Shown here: in pieces, positions 1-7,992 of the stretch | How the letters are laid out: every line of letters starts with the position of its first letter | Numbering within the stretch: position 1 is the stretch's first letter | Source: Shewanella livingstonensis | GTDB taxonomy: Bacteria; Pseudomonadota; Gammaproteobacteria; Enterobacterales; Shewanellaceae | Direction: 5' to 3' | DNA: 64,000 bases | Assembly: GCF_003855395.1 (NCBI RefSeq) | Contig: NZ_CP034015.1 | Coordinates: forward strand, 124,001-188,000 | The notes under the pieces: generated by a model | What the model was told of the DNA's origin: nothing | Seen by the model: only the letters and a program-made list of their open reading frames with translations | The model's database searches: none | Position numbers and translations under genes: made by a program

Positions 1-959
1 AGCGAATCAATTGCTGGCACATCAAAGCCATAAACCTCATCAGACAGTCGCTTATAATAGGCTAGAATCGCTTTAGATCCTTGTTGCGATACTTCTGAAT
101 CCGCCTCTAGAACAGTATGAACATCGTTAAATATCTTCTCGATGCCTAATGCCGTCGCCAAGATAGGCTGAGTCATATAATAGCTGCCGTCAAAACGCTT
201 TATTTGATAGTTCAATTTGGCATTGGCATTGGTTTGAATAATATCTTCAAGCCTAGCAAACGAATCCAGCTGCCTTTGCTCAAAGTCGCTATCACTGGTA
301 CTCACAAATAGAAATCTTGGTTTGCCTTGCATGTTTTTGAGCATTTTAGGCGCATCATTGAGCACATAAGCAAAGTCTGTTGATAATACCGGGCTGGCAG
401 CAATATAGGCATTAAATAAACTAGGACGATTAATTAAGCTGTATAGCACTAAACCTGCATTGCCAGTAAAGCCGTTAAAAATACGAAAGCCATTGGTGCG
501 ATAGCGTTTATCAATTGCAGGCAGTAAATCTTGCTCAAAAAAATCCAATAGCGCTTGATCGCCTTGCTGCTCTATCGCACGCTTTTTTAGTTCCCCCAAG
601 CCTTGATGTCCATCGGGAGCAGTAACAATAATGGTTTCTAACCATGGCCAACCACCGTTATGGCTCATCCAGTCGTGCATACCTGTTAAATACAAATGGC
701 TGCGCGGATGTAAGTCAAATAACACCACATAACGCTTATCCGTTTGCTTAGTATAACTGTCTGGTAAGGTCACCAAAAAATCAGCTTGCTCGCTAAATAG
801 AGCGGACTTCACACTCAAGGTTTCGGTCGTTGGCGGCAACATTTCAGTAGCAAACACCGCACTAGCATGAAAAAAGCTCAGTAATAATGCGCATATAGAC
901 AGGCTTTTAGCCCATAAGCTCGGCCATTTTACATAACGTTTTTTCCCTATTGTAAGCAT
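1..959 (-). CDS. Secreted alpha/beta-hydrolase of the esterase D type, 3' end outside the window
   Basis: About 319 codons are visible, read leftward from an ATG at 959 that follows an AGGAAGG ribosome site; the stop lies beyond base 1. Residues 1-37 form a signal peptide (basic start, hydrophobic LSICALLLSFFHASA core, Ala-rich cleavage region), so the protein should be exported. The body reads like the putative-esterase family (Feo/EstD type): VVLFDLHPR near the first strand, and a nucleophile-elbow region near residue 163. That elbow reads GFTGNAG rather than the usual G-x-S-x-G, so the catalytic serine appears to be replaced. The rest (LFNAYIAASPVLS) matches the family. It may be an esterase with an unusual nucleophile or a non-catalytic relative. 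Substrate is unknown. Confidence 0.72.
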   Translation of the reverse strand, partial: MLTIGKKRYVKWPSLWAKSLSICALLLSFFHASAVFATEMLPPTTETLSVKSALFSEQADFLVTLPDSYTKQTDKRYVVLFDLHPRSHLYLTGMHDWMSHNGGWPWLETIIVTAPDGHQGLGELKKRAIEQQGDQALLDFFEQDLLPAIDKRYRTNGFRIFNGFTGNAGLVLYSLINRPSLFNAYIAASPVLSTDFAYVLNDAPKMLKNMQGKPRFLFVSTSDSDFEQRQLDSFARLEDIIQTNANAKLNYQIKRFDGSYYMTQPILATALGIEKIFNDVHTVLEADSEVSQQGSKAILAYYKRLSDEVYGFDVPAIDS

Positions 960-1171
960 GGTACCTTCCTGGTGAAACGTGACAGTTAAGTTAACCCGAA
1001 GCTACCAGACCACATCACACAAGGCAATTTAGCAATATCTAAACTTAGCTCACATCTTGCATTCAAAGTCATCTAACTAGGGTGCAATATCACGAATAGC
1101 ACTAGCCTTAGTCGTCAATAAAGCTTAGGATCATCATTACGTTAATTTATTGTTTTGGAGTAACAAATCTT

Positions 1172-1852
1172 ATGAGTATTAGAGCTATTATCGTTGATAC
1201 CGCCGGTACCACTACCGATCTTAACTTTATTCAGGATGTGTTATTTCCTTACTCACGAAAAGCGATGGCTGAATTTCTTGAGCAAAACCAGCATAACGTT
1301 GTGGTTGATTACTGCATCAGCGATGTTAAAGATATTGCCTTAGAACCAGACGCGACACTCGAACGAGTCACTGAGATTTTACAGCAATGGATCGATGAAG
1401 ACCGTAAACTAACACCACTTAAAACCCTACAAGGATTAATCTGGAAACAAGGTTATAACCGCGTAGAGTTTACTGGCCACATTTACCCTGACTTTATCGA
1501 TAGCATTGAGCGCATTAAAGAAAAAGGCATTCGTATTTACAGCTTCTCTTCTGGGTCTGTCGAAGCGCAAAAACTGTTATTTAGCCATACTGAAGCAGGT
1601 GACTTAACCAGCTCTTTCAATGGCCATTTTGATACCCGTACGGGCAATAAGTTAGACAAACAAGCCTACTGCAACATTTGCAATACCATTAGTTTAAAGC
1701 CGAAGCAGATTTTATTTGTATCAGACGTAGCAGAAGAGCTTGTTGCTGCAGAAGCTGCCGGCATGACAACTTGCCAAATGATCCGCTTTGCTGACCAACG
1801 CCAAGCTAAGTGTAAAAAAATCAGTAGCTTTAGCGAGCTTACCTTCGATTAG
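1172..1852 (+). CDS. mtnC: Enolase-phosphatase E1 (acireductone synthase) of methionine salvage
   Basis: 226 residues, the normal length for this HAD-family enzyme. It enolises and dephosphorylates 2,3-diketo-5-methylthiopentyl-1-phosphate to the acireductone used by MtnD in the methionine salvage pathway. The N-terminal HAD motif is DTAGTTTD (nucleophile D9), followed by DVLFPY typical of the family. The SFSSGS motif and the C-terminal [17 protein letters not shown] motif are present. The position two residues after the nucleophile is Ala, where many MtnC proteins have Glu. An ATG follows TTTTGGAG at good spacing. No other mtn genes are adjacent. A strong hairpin terminator follows the stop. 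Confidence 0.93.
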   Translation: MSIRAIIVDTAGTTTDLNFIQDVLFPYSRKAMAEFLEQNQHNVVVDYCISDVKDIALEPDATLERVTEILQQWIDEDRKLTPLKTLQGLIWKQGYNRVEFTGHIYPDFIDSIERIKEKGIRIYSFSSGSVEAQKLLFSHTEAGDLTSSFNGHFDTRTGNKLDKQAYCNICNTISLKPKQILFVSDVAEELVAAEAAGMTTCQMIRFADQRQAKCKKISSFSELTFD

Positions 1853-1870
1853 CACTGCCTTATCAAATAT

Positions 1871-1899
1871 AAAAAAACGACCTTCTTGGTCGTTTTTTT
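1871..1899. terminator. Bidirectional rho-independent terminator between mtnC and the convergent membrane-protein gene
   Basis: A perfect 12-bp stem (A7 CGACC, then GGTCG T7) with a TTCTT loop. The A-run on one side and the T-run on the other let it work on both strands. It lies between two convergent genes. Confidence 0.85.
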
Positions 1900-1917
1900 A
1901 TGCCTGCAAAGTGCCTG

Positions 1918-2943
1918 TTAACTGGGAAATGCAGGTGAAATACATTTTTTCACTTCAAAATGATAACCATATTCCGCATTGATATCGGGTGTTATTTCAA
2001 GAATTTCATAATCATTAAGCTCAACCACATGTGATTGCGGCAGCTTTTGGCAACGTGATTTTGCATTAGCCTCCAACTGAAACGCAAACAAGGCAATGGC
2101 TTTGCGCACACTGGTAAAGTACTGACTGCGTAAATGGTTATAAGGCTGCTTAGCTATTTCATCAATCGCGTCGAGCTCTTGCTCGCGTTCAACTTGTTTC
2201 GCTGTTTTGGGTTCAGACTTGGGTGGCTCTTTCTTAGCAGGGTCTGTTTTGACAATGATCGACAAGCCATCATCAGCAAGTATTTCCTCTTCGGTTTCTG
2301 CTTCAACTAGTTGCACCACTTGTGGATCATCCAACGCTTTTTCAACCTGACCATAAAGGTCCATCAGCATGGCAAGGTGATACAACACCACTGCAGCAAG
2401 AATAACTCGCACCCAAAAAGTTGTACGATGAAAATGCACATGATTAATCAAGCGAAAGTTGGTCACACCAAAGGGACGGAGTATAAAAGACACACCAAAC
2501 ATTAGCGGAAAAATAAGCTGTAGTAATAACAGCACAATACAGCTCATCACCACACTCCATGCCGGAATGTAGAGCAAAATGGCGAAGTTATGGGTGTAAT
2601 TAAAGCTACTGGCTGCGACGCCAACCACATCGTTAACCACTGAACTTGAACTAGCCAGGGCAAAATTGGCCACTATCGCATAAAACAATAACAACACCGC
2701 TTTGCCAGCCAAGCTGTGCCACATACGTTCAAATAAATGCCAGAACTCAATCGACATCGCCATCACGCTGATAATGGCCACCCACGCTACCGAGTCAGTA
2801 GCAAACAGTAAGACTATCGCCACCAGATACAATTTTTGCGGCAAACTCAGTTTGGTTTGTAATTCAGTAAATCGACTGCAAAATACCGTCCAGCAAGACG
2901 ATATCCATAAATTCGATGTTGTTAAAAAAGTCTCTTTTCGCAA
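1918..2943 (-). CDS. Multi-pass inner-membrane protein of unknown function
   Basis: I do not recognise the family. The reading frame is open up to an ATG at 2991. However, a TTG at 2943 sits eight bases after a clear AAGGA and is the better start (MRKETFLTTSNLW...). The first ~220 residues hold about five hydrophobic segments (YLVAIVLLFATDSVAWV, KAVLLLFYAIVANFALA, IPAWSVVMSCIVLLLLQLIF, VRVILAAVVLYHLAMLM). A hydrophilic tail of ~140 residues follows, with an acidic stretch, a Lys/Pro-rich stretch (PAKKEPPKSEPKTAKQ) and a folded-looking end. It is a single gene, convergent with mtnC and divergent from a thioesterase. Confidence 0.75.
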   Translation of the reverse strand: MRKETFLTTSNLWISSCWTVFCSRFTELQTKLSLPQKLYLVAIVLLFATDSVAWVAIISVMAMSIEFWHLFERMWHSLAGKAVLLLFYAIVANFALASSSSVVNDVVGVAASSFNYTHNFAILLYIPAWSVVMSCIVLLLLQLIFPLMFGVSFILRPFGVTNFRLINHVHFHRTTFWVRVILAAVVLYHLAMLMDLYGQVEKALDDPQVVQLVEAETEEEILADDGLSIIVKTDPAKKEPPKSEPKTAKQVEREQELDAIDEIAKQPYNHLRSQYFTSVRKAIALFAFQLEANAKSRCQKLPQSHVVELNDYEILEITPDINAEYGYHFEVKKCISPAFPS

Positions 2944-3080
2944 GGTAAAAATCCTTATAAGTTCACTGGATATACTCACAGTAATAACCACTGTCCCTTG
3001 TTGTTCATCGTCCGGACTGTTAAATTAACAGTTGAAATTTAAACAAGCGTTTAATTTATTAATTCATAACGAGAACCGCC

Positions 3081-3503
3081 ATGAATGACTTTTTAGCTCA
3101 ACATTCTATCAGCACAGACATTCAAGTAGCATGGGGTGAAATGGATGCACTACAACATGTTAATAATTCGGTGTATTTTAAGTATTTTGAAACCGCTCGT
3201 CTCGATTTCTTTAACCAAATTAACCTACTCGACGATCTAAAAACAACGGGTGTCGGCCCAGTATTAAGTGAAACAAATGCCCGCTTTAAGCGCCCAGTAA
3301 CCTTTCCGGACTCAATTGTTGTAGGGGTAAAGATCAGCGATATCAATGAAGATCGCTTTGTTATGCATTACACTGTGTTCAGTAAAGCACAGCAAGCAGT
3401 GACGACTATCGGCTGGGCAAAAGTGGTGATGTTTAACTTTAAAACCGGCAAAAAAGCCAAACTCACGCCAGAATTACTCAGCGCCTTATTGGAACATGAG
3501 TAA
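3081..3503 (+). CDS. Hotdog-fold acyl-CoA thioesterase (4HBT/YbgC-like)
   Basis: 140 residues, typical of 4-hydroxybenzoyl-CoA-type thioesterases. The catalytic signature WGEMDALQHVNN near residues 19-30 has the Asp and the following H-x-N-N. FKYFETARLDFF then matches the main helix of the hotdog fold. The family hydrolyses acyl-CoA thioesters in the cytoplasm as a dimer or tetramer; the natural chain length cannot be read from sequence. ATG follows ACGAGAACC. A GNAT-like gene lies 66 bp downstream on the same strand and may be co-transcribed. A second thioesterase of the same fold lies nearby on the other strand. Confidence 0.85.
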   Translation: MNDFLAQHSISTDIQVAWGEMDALQHVNNSVYFKYFETARLDFFNQINLLDDLKTTGVGPVLSETNARFKRPVTFPDSIVVGVKISDINEDRFVMHYTVFSKAQQAVTTIGWAKVVMFNFKTGKKAKLTPELLSALLEHE

Positions 3504-3569
3504 CAGTATGAGTCATAACATCAATAGCCACATCAACAAGCGGCATTACAAGTAATAGGACAACACACT

Positions 3570-3827
3570 ATGAGCAATCAAAACGCAGTAACCGTGCAAC
3601 ACCAAGCTAGCCAACATCGTTTTGTGGTTATCACTCAAGGTGTTGAGGCGGTACTTGAATATCACTTAGATGGTCAAAATATTGATTTTAGTCGCACCTT
3701 TGTACCACCTGCTTTACGCGGCCAAGGGATTGCCGAAAAATTGGTTCGTACTGGACTGGCTTGGGCAAAAGCAGAAAAACTTAACATCAACGCCAGTTGC
3801 AGTTACGTAGCCAAGTTTTTACGTTAA
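3570..3827 (+). CDS. Small GNAT-like N-acetyltransferase (YjdJ/NATD1 type)
   Basis: 85 residues. Belongs to the short GCN5-related family in which only the acetyl-CoA-binding half of the GNAT fold is present: LEYHLDGQNIDFSRTFVPP, then the P-loop-like ALRGQGIAEKLVRTGLAWA near residues 49-67, then a closing INASCSYVAKFL. Members are annotated as putative acetyltransferases with unknown acceptors. It follows the thioesterase gene on the same strand. The family call is good; the substrate is unknown. Confidence 0.85.
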   Translation: MSNQNAVTVQHQASQHRFVVITQGVEAVLEYHLDGQNIDFSRTFVPPALRGQGIAEKLVRTGLAWAKAEKLNINASCSYVAKFLR

Positions 3828-3847
3828 TCGCTTCTTTTGTGTTAGTC

Positions 3848-4255
3848 CTAAGCTGTGCCAGTTAATACAGCTAATTGTTGACGAGCAAGCTCAGCAAGTG
3901 GCTCGCTTTTTTCAGTTTGGTAATTGTAATGCACCATAGTGGTGGTCGCTTCAGCGGTTTTTTTACCGTGCTGCCAACAGCTTTGTAATATATCAAAGCT
4001 ACTATTGCCTAAACGACTAATGTGCGTTTTAACGATAACTTCTTCGCCATAATACGTTGGCGCGGTAAAGGCGATAGTAAAACCAGCAATGATCATGTTC
4101 CACTTGGTTAAATCTTGCCCTGGATTTACGATTTCAAAAATCGGCTCACGAGCCGCTTCAAACCACACTGGGATAACCGTGTTATTAATGTGTCCTAACG
4201 CATCGGTTTCACAAAAGCGCGGTTTGAGGGTCATGCTAAATTGAGTATCTGTCAC
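3848..4255 (-). CDS. Hotdog-fold acyl-CoA thioesterase, second copy
   Basis: 135 residues from a GTG at 4255 that follows AAAGGA at six bases. The frame stays open to an ATG at 4315, but the extra 20 residues (TFVHRAKRQWTQNNNKGFF) are not family-like. The signature CETDALGHINNTVIPVWFE carries the catalytic Asp and H-x-N-N. The protein resembles YbgC/FadM-like thioesterases and is only distantly like the copy at 3081-3503. The convergent GNAT gene ends 20 bp away. Confidence 0.83.
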   Translation of the reverse strand: MTDTQFSMTLKPRFCETDALGHINNTVIPVWFEAAREPIFEIVNPGQDLTKWNMIIAGFTIAFTAPTYYGEEVIVKTHISRLGNSSFDILQSCWQHGKKTAEATTTMVHYNYQTEKSEPLAELARQQLAVLTGTA

Positions 4256-4541
4256 AAAGAATCCTTTATTATTATTTTGAGTCCATTGACGTTTTGCTCG
4301 ATGAACAAATGTCATTAGCCCATTCTAACGACACATCTCACTAAAGGTCATCAAAAAAGTCTGTATTGCGAAGGAATTTATGGGGGGTATGTTAGGGGAG
4401 AAAACAGTAATCATCTTAAAAAATTAAATAAAATTATTTTATCGGTTGGGTATCGTACTCATCTATAATGGCCAAAATCAACTAAACAGACAAAATGTCA
4501 TCAAATCTCGGCGAAAATCTTGTCACTCCGAAGCCAAACAA

Positions 4542-5057
4542 CTAGAACTTATTTCCATGCTTAGCTTTATCTGCTGCAACTTCAGCCGCTATTTCAGCAC
4601 GAACTTCCTTGATGTCTTCTAAGGCATCAAACTGATACTCAACAAAAATTTGATAGTATTTACTCTGTAACAAGTAAAGTGACATGAGTAAAAAAACAAC
4701 GGCTAACAGGTACGCATAAATAAATGTTGCCTGTTCTGCGATTAAAAACACTGTTGGCAAAAATATAATAAATAAAATACAGAAATACCATTGTAAGACT
4801 TTTACGGCGAAGAAAGATCCTCTAACAACTGCATAATTGAAGCCACTGAAAACAATTACTGAAGTCGATAAATATAAGAACAGAAGCTTGCTTCCTATAT
4901 CAACTATACCAAAATAAAACTCTAAAATGAGAAAATTTAAAAGCGACATGGAGATTATCATGAATAGTGTCGCAGCCAAAAAAGCCGCTATGGACTTCAT
5001 AGGTGGAAATAATCCGACAATATCGTCATCACTTTTCTTTTTAGTTTGTCTTTTCAT
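4542..5057 (-). CDS. Small four-helix membrane protein, paralogue of the 5346-5825 gene (possible immunity protein)
   Basis: About 171 residues with four hydrophobic segments and a charged C-terminal tail (VRAEIAAEVAADKAKHG). I do not recognise a named family. It is clearly paralogous to the next gene: both share VGxFPP near the N-terminus, GSFFAVKVL in the middle, SKxYxIFV after the last helix and an EIAAE tail. The ATG at 5057 overlaps by one base the stop of a frameshifted upstream reading frame, so translation was probably coupled to it. A TTG three bases earlier is an alternative start. Small membrane proteins coupled to a short upstream ORF are often toxin-immunity proteins; that role is inference. 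Confidence 0.7.
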   Translation of the reverse strand: MKRQTKKKSDDDIVGLFPPMKSIAAFLAATLFMIISMSLLNFLILEFYFGIVDIGSKLLFLYLSTSVIVFSGFNYAVVRGSFFAVKVLQWYFCILFIIFLPTVFLIAEQATFIYAYLLAVVFLLMSLYLLQSKYYQIFVEYQFDALEDIKEVRAEIAAEVAADKAKHGNKF

Positions 5058-5333
5058 CAATCAGCTAGCTCTTCATATATACCAATAGCCATTGTTCCAA
5101 TTGTTCCATTGAATAGGCTACCAGAAACGCTCATTGAAGCTCCAACGGCATCCATTAAATGTAAACGAAATGCATGAGTAATTTGTTTGCCTGTATATTT
5201 TTTTTATGTTGCCTTTTCGAGCCATAGATTTTATTAATTTACCTGAAGCACCAGGTAAATTAAGACGGGTAATGACCAAGGACTGATTACACTTTTTGAC
5301 CAATAAAACAGATCTACAAGTGAGTTTAATCAA
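5057..5333 (-). pseudogene. Frameshifted remnant upstream of the membrane protein (possible toxin C-terminus)
   Basis: The frame starting at a TTG at 5333 runs without stops to an A8 run (plus-strand T8 at 5198-5205) and then ends as an out-of-frame tail. Removing one A joins it to an open frame that continues through THAFRLHLMDAVGASMSVS to FNGTIGTMAIGIYEELAD and stops exactly at the next gene's ATG. I read this as one coding segment of about 90 residues broken by a single-base slip. It resembles no family I can name. Its place immediately before an immunity-like protein suggests a displaced toxin tip. Confidence 0.5.
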
Positions 5334-5345
5334 CGAAGAGCGGTT

Positions 5346-5825
5346 TTAATATTTAGCGCCTTCTTCAGCAGCTATCTCCGCAAGAACAGATTTATAGTCT
5401 TTAACACTATTTAATCGATGTTGAACAAAAATTCGATATTTTTTACTGCCTAAAATAAAAATTGAGCTCATCGCTAAAACTGCTGAAATCAATTTAACAA
5501 TAAATAATTCCACGGAAAAGTCTTCTATTATCACAATAGGGATCAGTAAAACTAAGAGAGCATATTGGAATAGCTTTAGAACCTTGACGGCAAAAAATGA
5601 ACCTAGAATAACTTGGTAATTCACCAAGAAAAAAATGATAGATAAAACGGCTAACACGCCTAAAATCGCTTCTGGTGAAGGGTCAAAATAAAAATTCAAT
5701 GTAACAGATGCCCCGACTCCGAATGATATAGTCATCAGCACAGAAGCAATTAAAAAGGTTATAAATGACAACAAGGGCGGAAATATCCCAACAGCAACAT
5801 CTTCACTTTGTGGATTGTTGATCAT
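5346..5825 (-). CDS. Small four-helix membrane protein, paralogue of the 4542-5057 gene (possible immunity protein)
   Basis: 159 residues, four hydrophobic segments and a charged tail (YKSVLAEIAAEEGAKY). It shares GIFPP, GSFFAVKVL, SKKYRIFV and EIAAE with the downstream paralogue, so the pair arose by duplication of a cassette. The ATG overlaps the stop of a 40-residue upstream ORF (ATGA), a typical translational-coupling arrangement. Function is unknown; membrane immunity protein is the best guess from architecture alone. Confidence 0.7.
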   Translation of the reverse strand: MINNPQSEDVAVGIFPPLLSFITFLIASVLMTISFGVGASVTLNFYFDPSPEAILGVLAVLSIIFFLVNYQVILGSFFAVKVLKLFQYALLVLLIPIVIIEDFSVELFIVKLISAVLAMSSIFILGSKKYRIFVQHRLNSVKDYKSVLAEIAAEEGAKY

Positions 5826-5944
5826 TTACCACTCATCCCTTCAAAAATACCACTAGCCAATACTTTTTGGCTAAATTGATTGTCATAAAACGACTGAGTG
5901 CTAGATCTAAAAACAGGCTTTCCATTTACCGTGATAATGTCCAT
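5822..5944 (-). CDS. 40-residue ORF coupled to the membrane protein (possible toxin-tip fragment)
   Basis: An ATG at 5944 preceded by GAGGGA opens a 40-codon frame (MDIITVNGKPVFRSSTQS... ending GIFEGMSGK) whose TGA overlaps the next gene's ATG. No recognisable domain. The short length, the strong ribosome site and the ATGA overlap argue that it is translated. By analogy with the frameshifted frame before the paralogue, it may be the relic of a larger protein reduced to its end. Confidence 0.5.
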   Translation of the reverse strand: MDIITVNGKPVFRSSTQSFYDNQFSQKVLASGIFEGMSGK

Positions 5945-6025
5945 AGTTCCCTCTATGTTGCCTAATTTTAAAATAGAGTATTATACCGCTACTGAAAATA
6001 CAGGCAATTATCACTAAGTATTACT

Positions 6026-6050
6026 AAAAAGGACGCTAATGCGTCCTTTG
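6026..6050 (-). terminator. Rho-independent terminator of the acyl-CoA synthetase gene
   Basis: Nine-base stem AAAGGACGC / GCGTCCTTT with a TAAT loop just past the minus-strand stop codon, followed on that strand by a T-rich tract. Confidence 0.75.
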
Positions 6051-6070
6051 GTATAACAATTGATGGTTAA

Positions 6071-7864
6071 TTACTTGCCATACATGGCATTAATTTCACT
6101 GTGATATTTGCTGTAAATCATTTTACGACGTAGCTTTAATGTCGGCGTAATGAGTCCAGATTCCATCGAAAATGCTTCATGTAATAAGGTGAATTTTTTG
6201 ATTTTTTCAAACCCAGCTAGCTCATGTTGCAACTCGATTAATCGCTGCTCGAAATGAGCCACCACTTGTGAGTGACGTAACAACTCAATTGGGTTTTCAA
6301 CATGAATACCTTGCGCTTTAGCCCAAGTATTTAATGCTTCAAATGCTGGCACGATTAGGGCTGATACATAATTGCGCGCATCGGCAACAATGGCGACTTG
6401 TTCGATAAATGGGCAACAAGCTACCTTACCTTCAACCCGCTGTGGTGCAATGTATTTACCGTTTGAAGTTTTCATTAACTCTTTAATGCGATCGGTAATA
6501 TACAAGTTACCTTGCTCATCAATCCGCCCTGCATCACCGGTTTTTAACCAACCGTCTTCAAAGGCGTCGGCGGTATCTTGGGGGCGATTGTAATAACCGC
6601 GCATCACAGTGTCGCCACGTACTAAGATTTCATCGTCTTTGCCAAGCTTGATTTGCATAGCCTCTAGCGGCTTACCGTTTGAACCTGAAACGCGATTATG
6701 TAAAGTATTACAGGTTACCGTGGCACAGGTTTCTGTCATGCCATAACCACACAATATCGGCACATCAATGCTGTGAAAAAAGTTACCTACGTTGGTATCT
6801 AACGCTGCGCCGCCGACGGGCATAAACTTTAACCGCCCACCCAACACCTGTTGTAACTTGCTGTAAACTAATTTGTGAGCTAATTTCCACTGGACGCTTA
6901 ACCATAAACTGCTGGCAGCTCGCCCTTGGCTGACTTCAAACTGTTGCTTGCCCACTCGCATTGCCCATGCAAATAGTGCTTGTCTGGCTTTAGAGGCTTT
7001 GCCGACTTTGTCGTGTACTGCGCTGTAAATTTTTTCTAAAAATCGCGGCACTACACACAAAGTATGCGGTTTAACTGCCACTAAGGCTTCTTTAATACGA
7101 TGCGTGTCATTTAAATACACATTGTGGCCACCACGACACAATACATACATGCTCCAACCACGCTCGAACACATGGCTAAGCGGTAAAAAAGCCAACGACA
7201 CATCACCCGCTGTAAATGGCAACTCACTGTCATGCTGTTTAATCATCGAGGCAAAATTACGGTAGTCGAGCATAACGCCTTTAGGATTGCCGGTGGTGCC
7301 AGAGGTGTAGATAAGTGTAAATAAATCATCTAAATTGCTATCAGCTAATCTGACATTGAGCTCATCAATAATAACAGCGTTAAATTGTGTCGTTAATACC
7401 TGATCAAAATACACATGATTGCCAGCATTCAAGGTGACGTTAGCATCAAAAACGACAATATTTTGCACGCAGTCTGCTTGTGCAGCAATAGCACATGCCA
7501 TGTCATATTGCTGCTGATTATCGGCAAAAATTAATTTTGCTTGGGCATCATTAACAATGAATACAGCTTGATCGATAGTACTAGTGGGGTACACAGGCAC
7601 CACTATATTACGGGCTTTTAGGGAACCAATATCAGCACAGGTCCACTGCGGACAGTTTTGCGCTAAAATAACCACTTTGTCTTGCACTTGTAAGCCAAAC
7701 TCAATTAACAACTGTGCGACTGAATCAGTTATCCTATTGAATGCACTCCAAGAGACGGTATGCCAAGGTGCTGGCATATCAAAGCCTTCAAGCGCGATGT
7801 TATTACCTAATGATTGACCTTGTTGTTGCAGGAGTCGTACTACGTGGTATTGATCTAATGACAT
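6071..7864 (-). CDS. Long-chain fatty acyl-CoA synthetase (AMP-binding, FadD15/FACL type)
   Basis: 597 residues from an ATG at 7864 after AAAAGG; the open frame extends further upstream but the added residues (LWLNVEYKKRNTCKLKGHC) are not family-like. It activates fatty acids to acyl-CoA with ATP via an acyl-adenylate, at the cytoplasmic face of the membrane. The AMP-binding motif LIYTSGTTGNPKGVML is near residue 185, GYGMTETCATVT in the middle, and GWLKTGDAGRID with ITDRIKELMKTSNGKYIAP toward the end. The ~600-residue length fits the eukaryote-like FACL subfamily rather than E. coli FadD. It is monocistronic with its own terminator. Confidence 0.9.
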   Translation of the reverse strand: MSLDQYHVVRLLQQQGQSLGNNIALEGFDMPAPWHTVSWSAFNRITDSVAQLLIEFGLQVQDKVVILAQNCPQWTCADIGSLKARNIVVPVYPTSTIDQAVFIVNDAQAKLIFADNQQQYDMACAIAAQADCVQNIVVFDANVTLNAGNHVYFDQVLTTQFNAVIIDELNVRLADSNLDDLFTLIYTSGTTGNPKGVMLDYRNFASMIKQHDSELPFTAGDVSLAFLPLSHVFERGWSMYVLCRGGHNVYLNDTHRIKEALVAVKPHTLCVVPRFLEKIYSAVHDKVGKASKARQALFAWAMRVGKQQFEVSQGRAASSLWLSVQWKLAHKLVYSKLQQVLGGRLKFMPVGGAALDTNVGNFFHSIDVPILCGYGMTETCATVTCNTLHNRVSGSNGKPLEAMQIKLGKDDEILVRGDTVMRGYYNRPQDTADAFEDGWLKTGDAGRIDEQGNLYITDRIKELMKTSNGKYIAPQRVEGKVACCPFIEQVAIVADARNYVSALIVPAFEALNTWAKAQGIHVENPIELLRHSQVVAHFEQRLIELQHELAGFEKIKKFTLLHEAFSMESGLITPTLKLRRKMIYSKYHSEINAMYGK

Positions 7865-7992
7865 ATGACAGTGGCCTTTTAGCTTACAAGTGTTCCGCTT
7901 TTTATATTCTACATTAAGCCACAGCAAACAATAAGAGCTTTTGCTCTATTTTTGAGCTAAAGGTCACGTTCAGACTAAAATTAGACCACTTT

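Noticed and set aside
5118..5333. Treating the 71-codon frame as an intact gene
   Set aside because: Its tail is out of frame after an A8 run; the other frame leads smoothly to the next gene.
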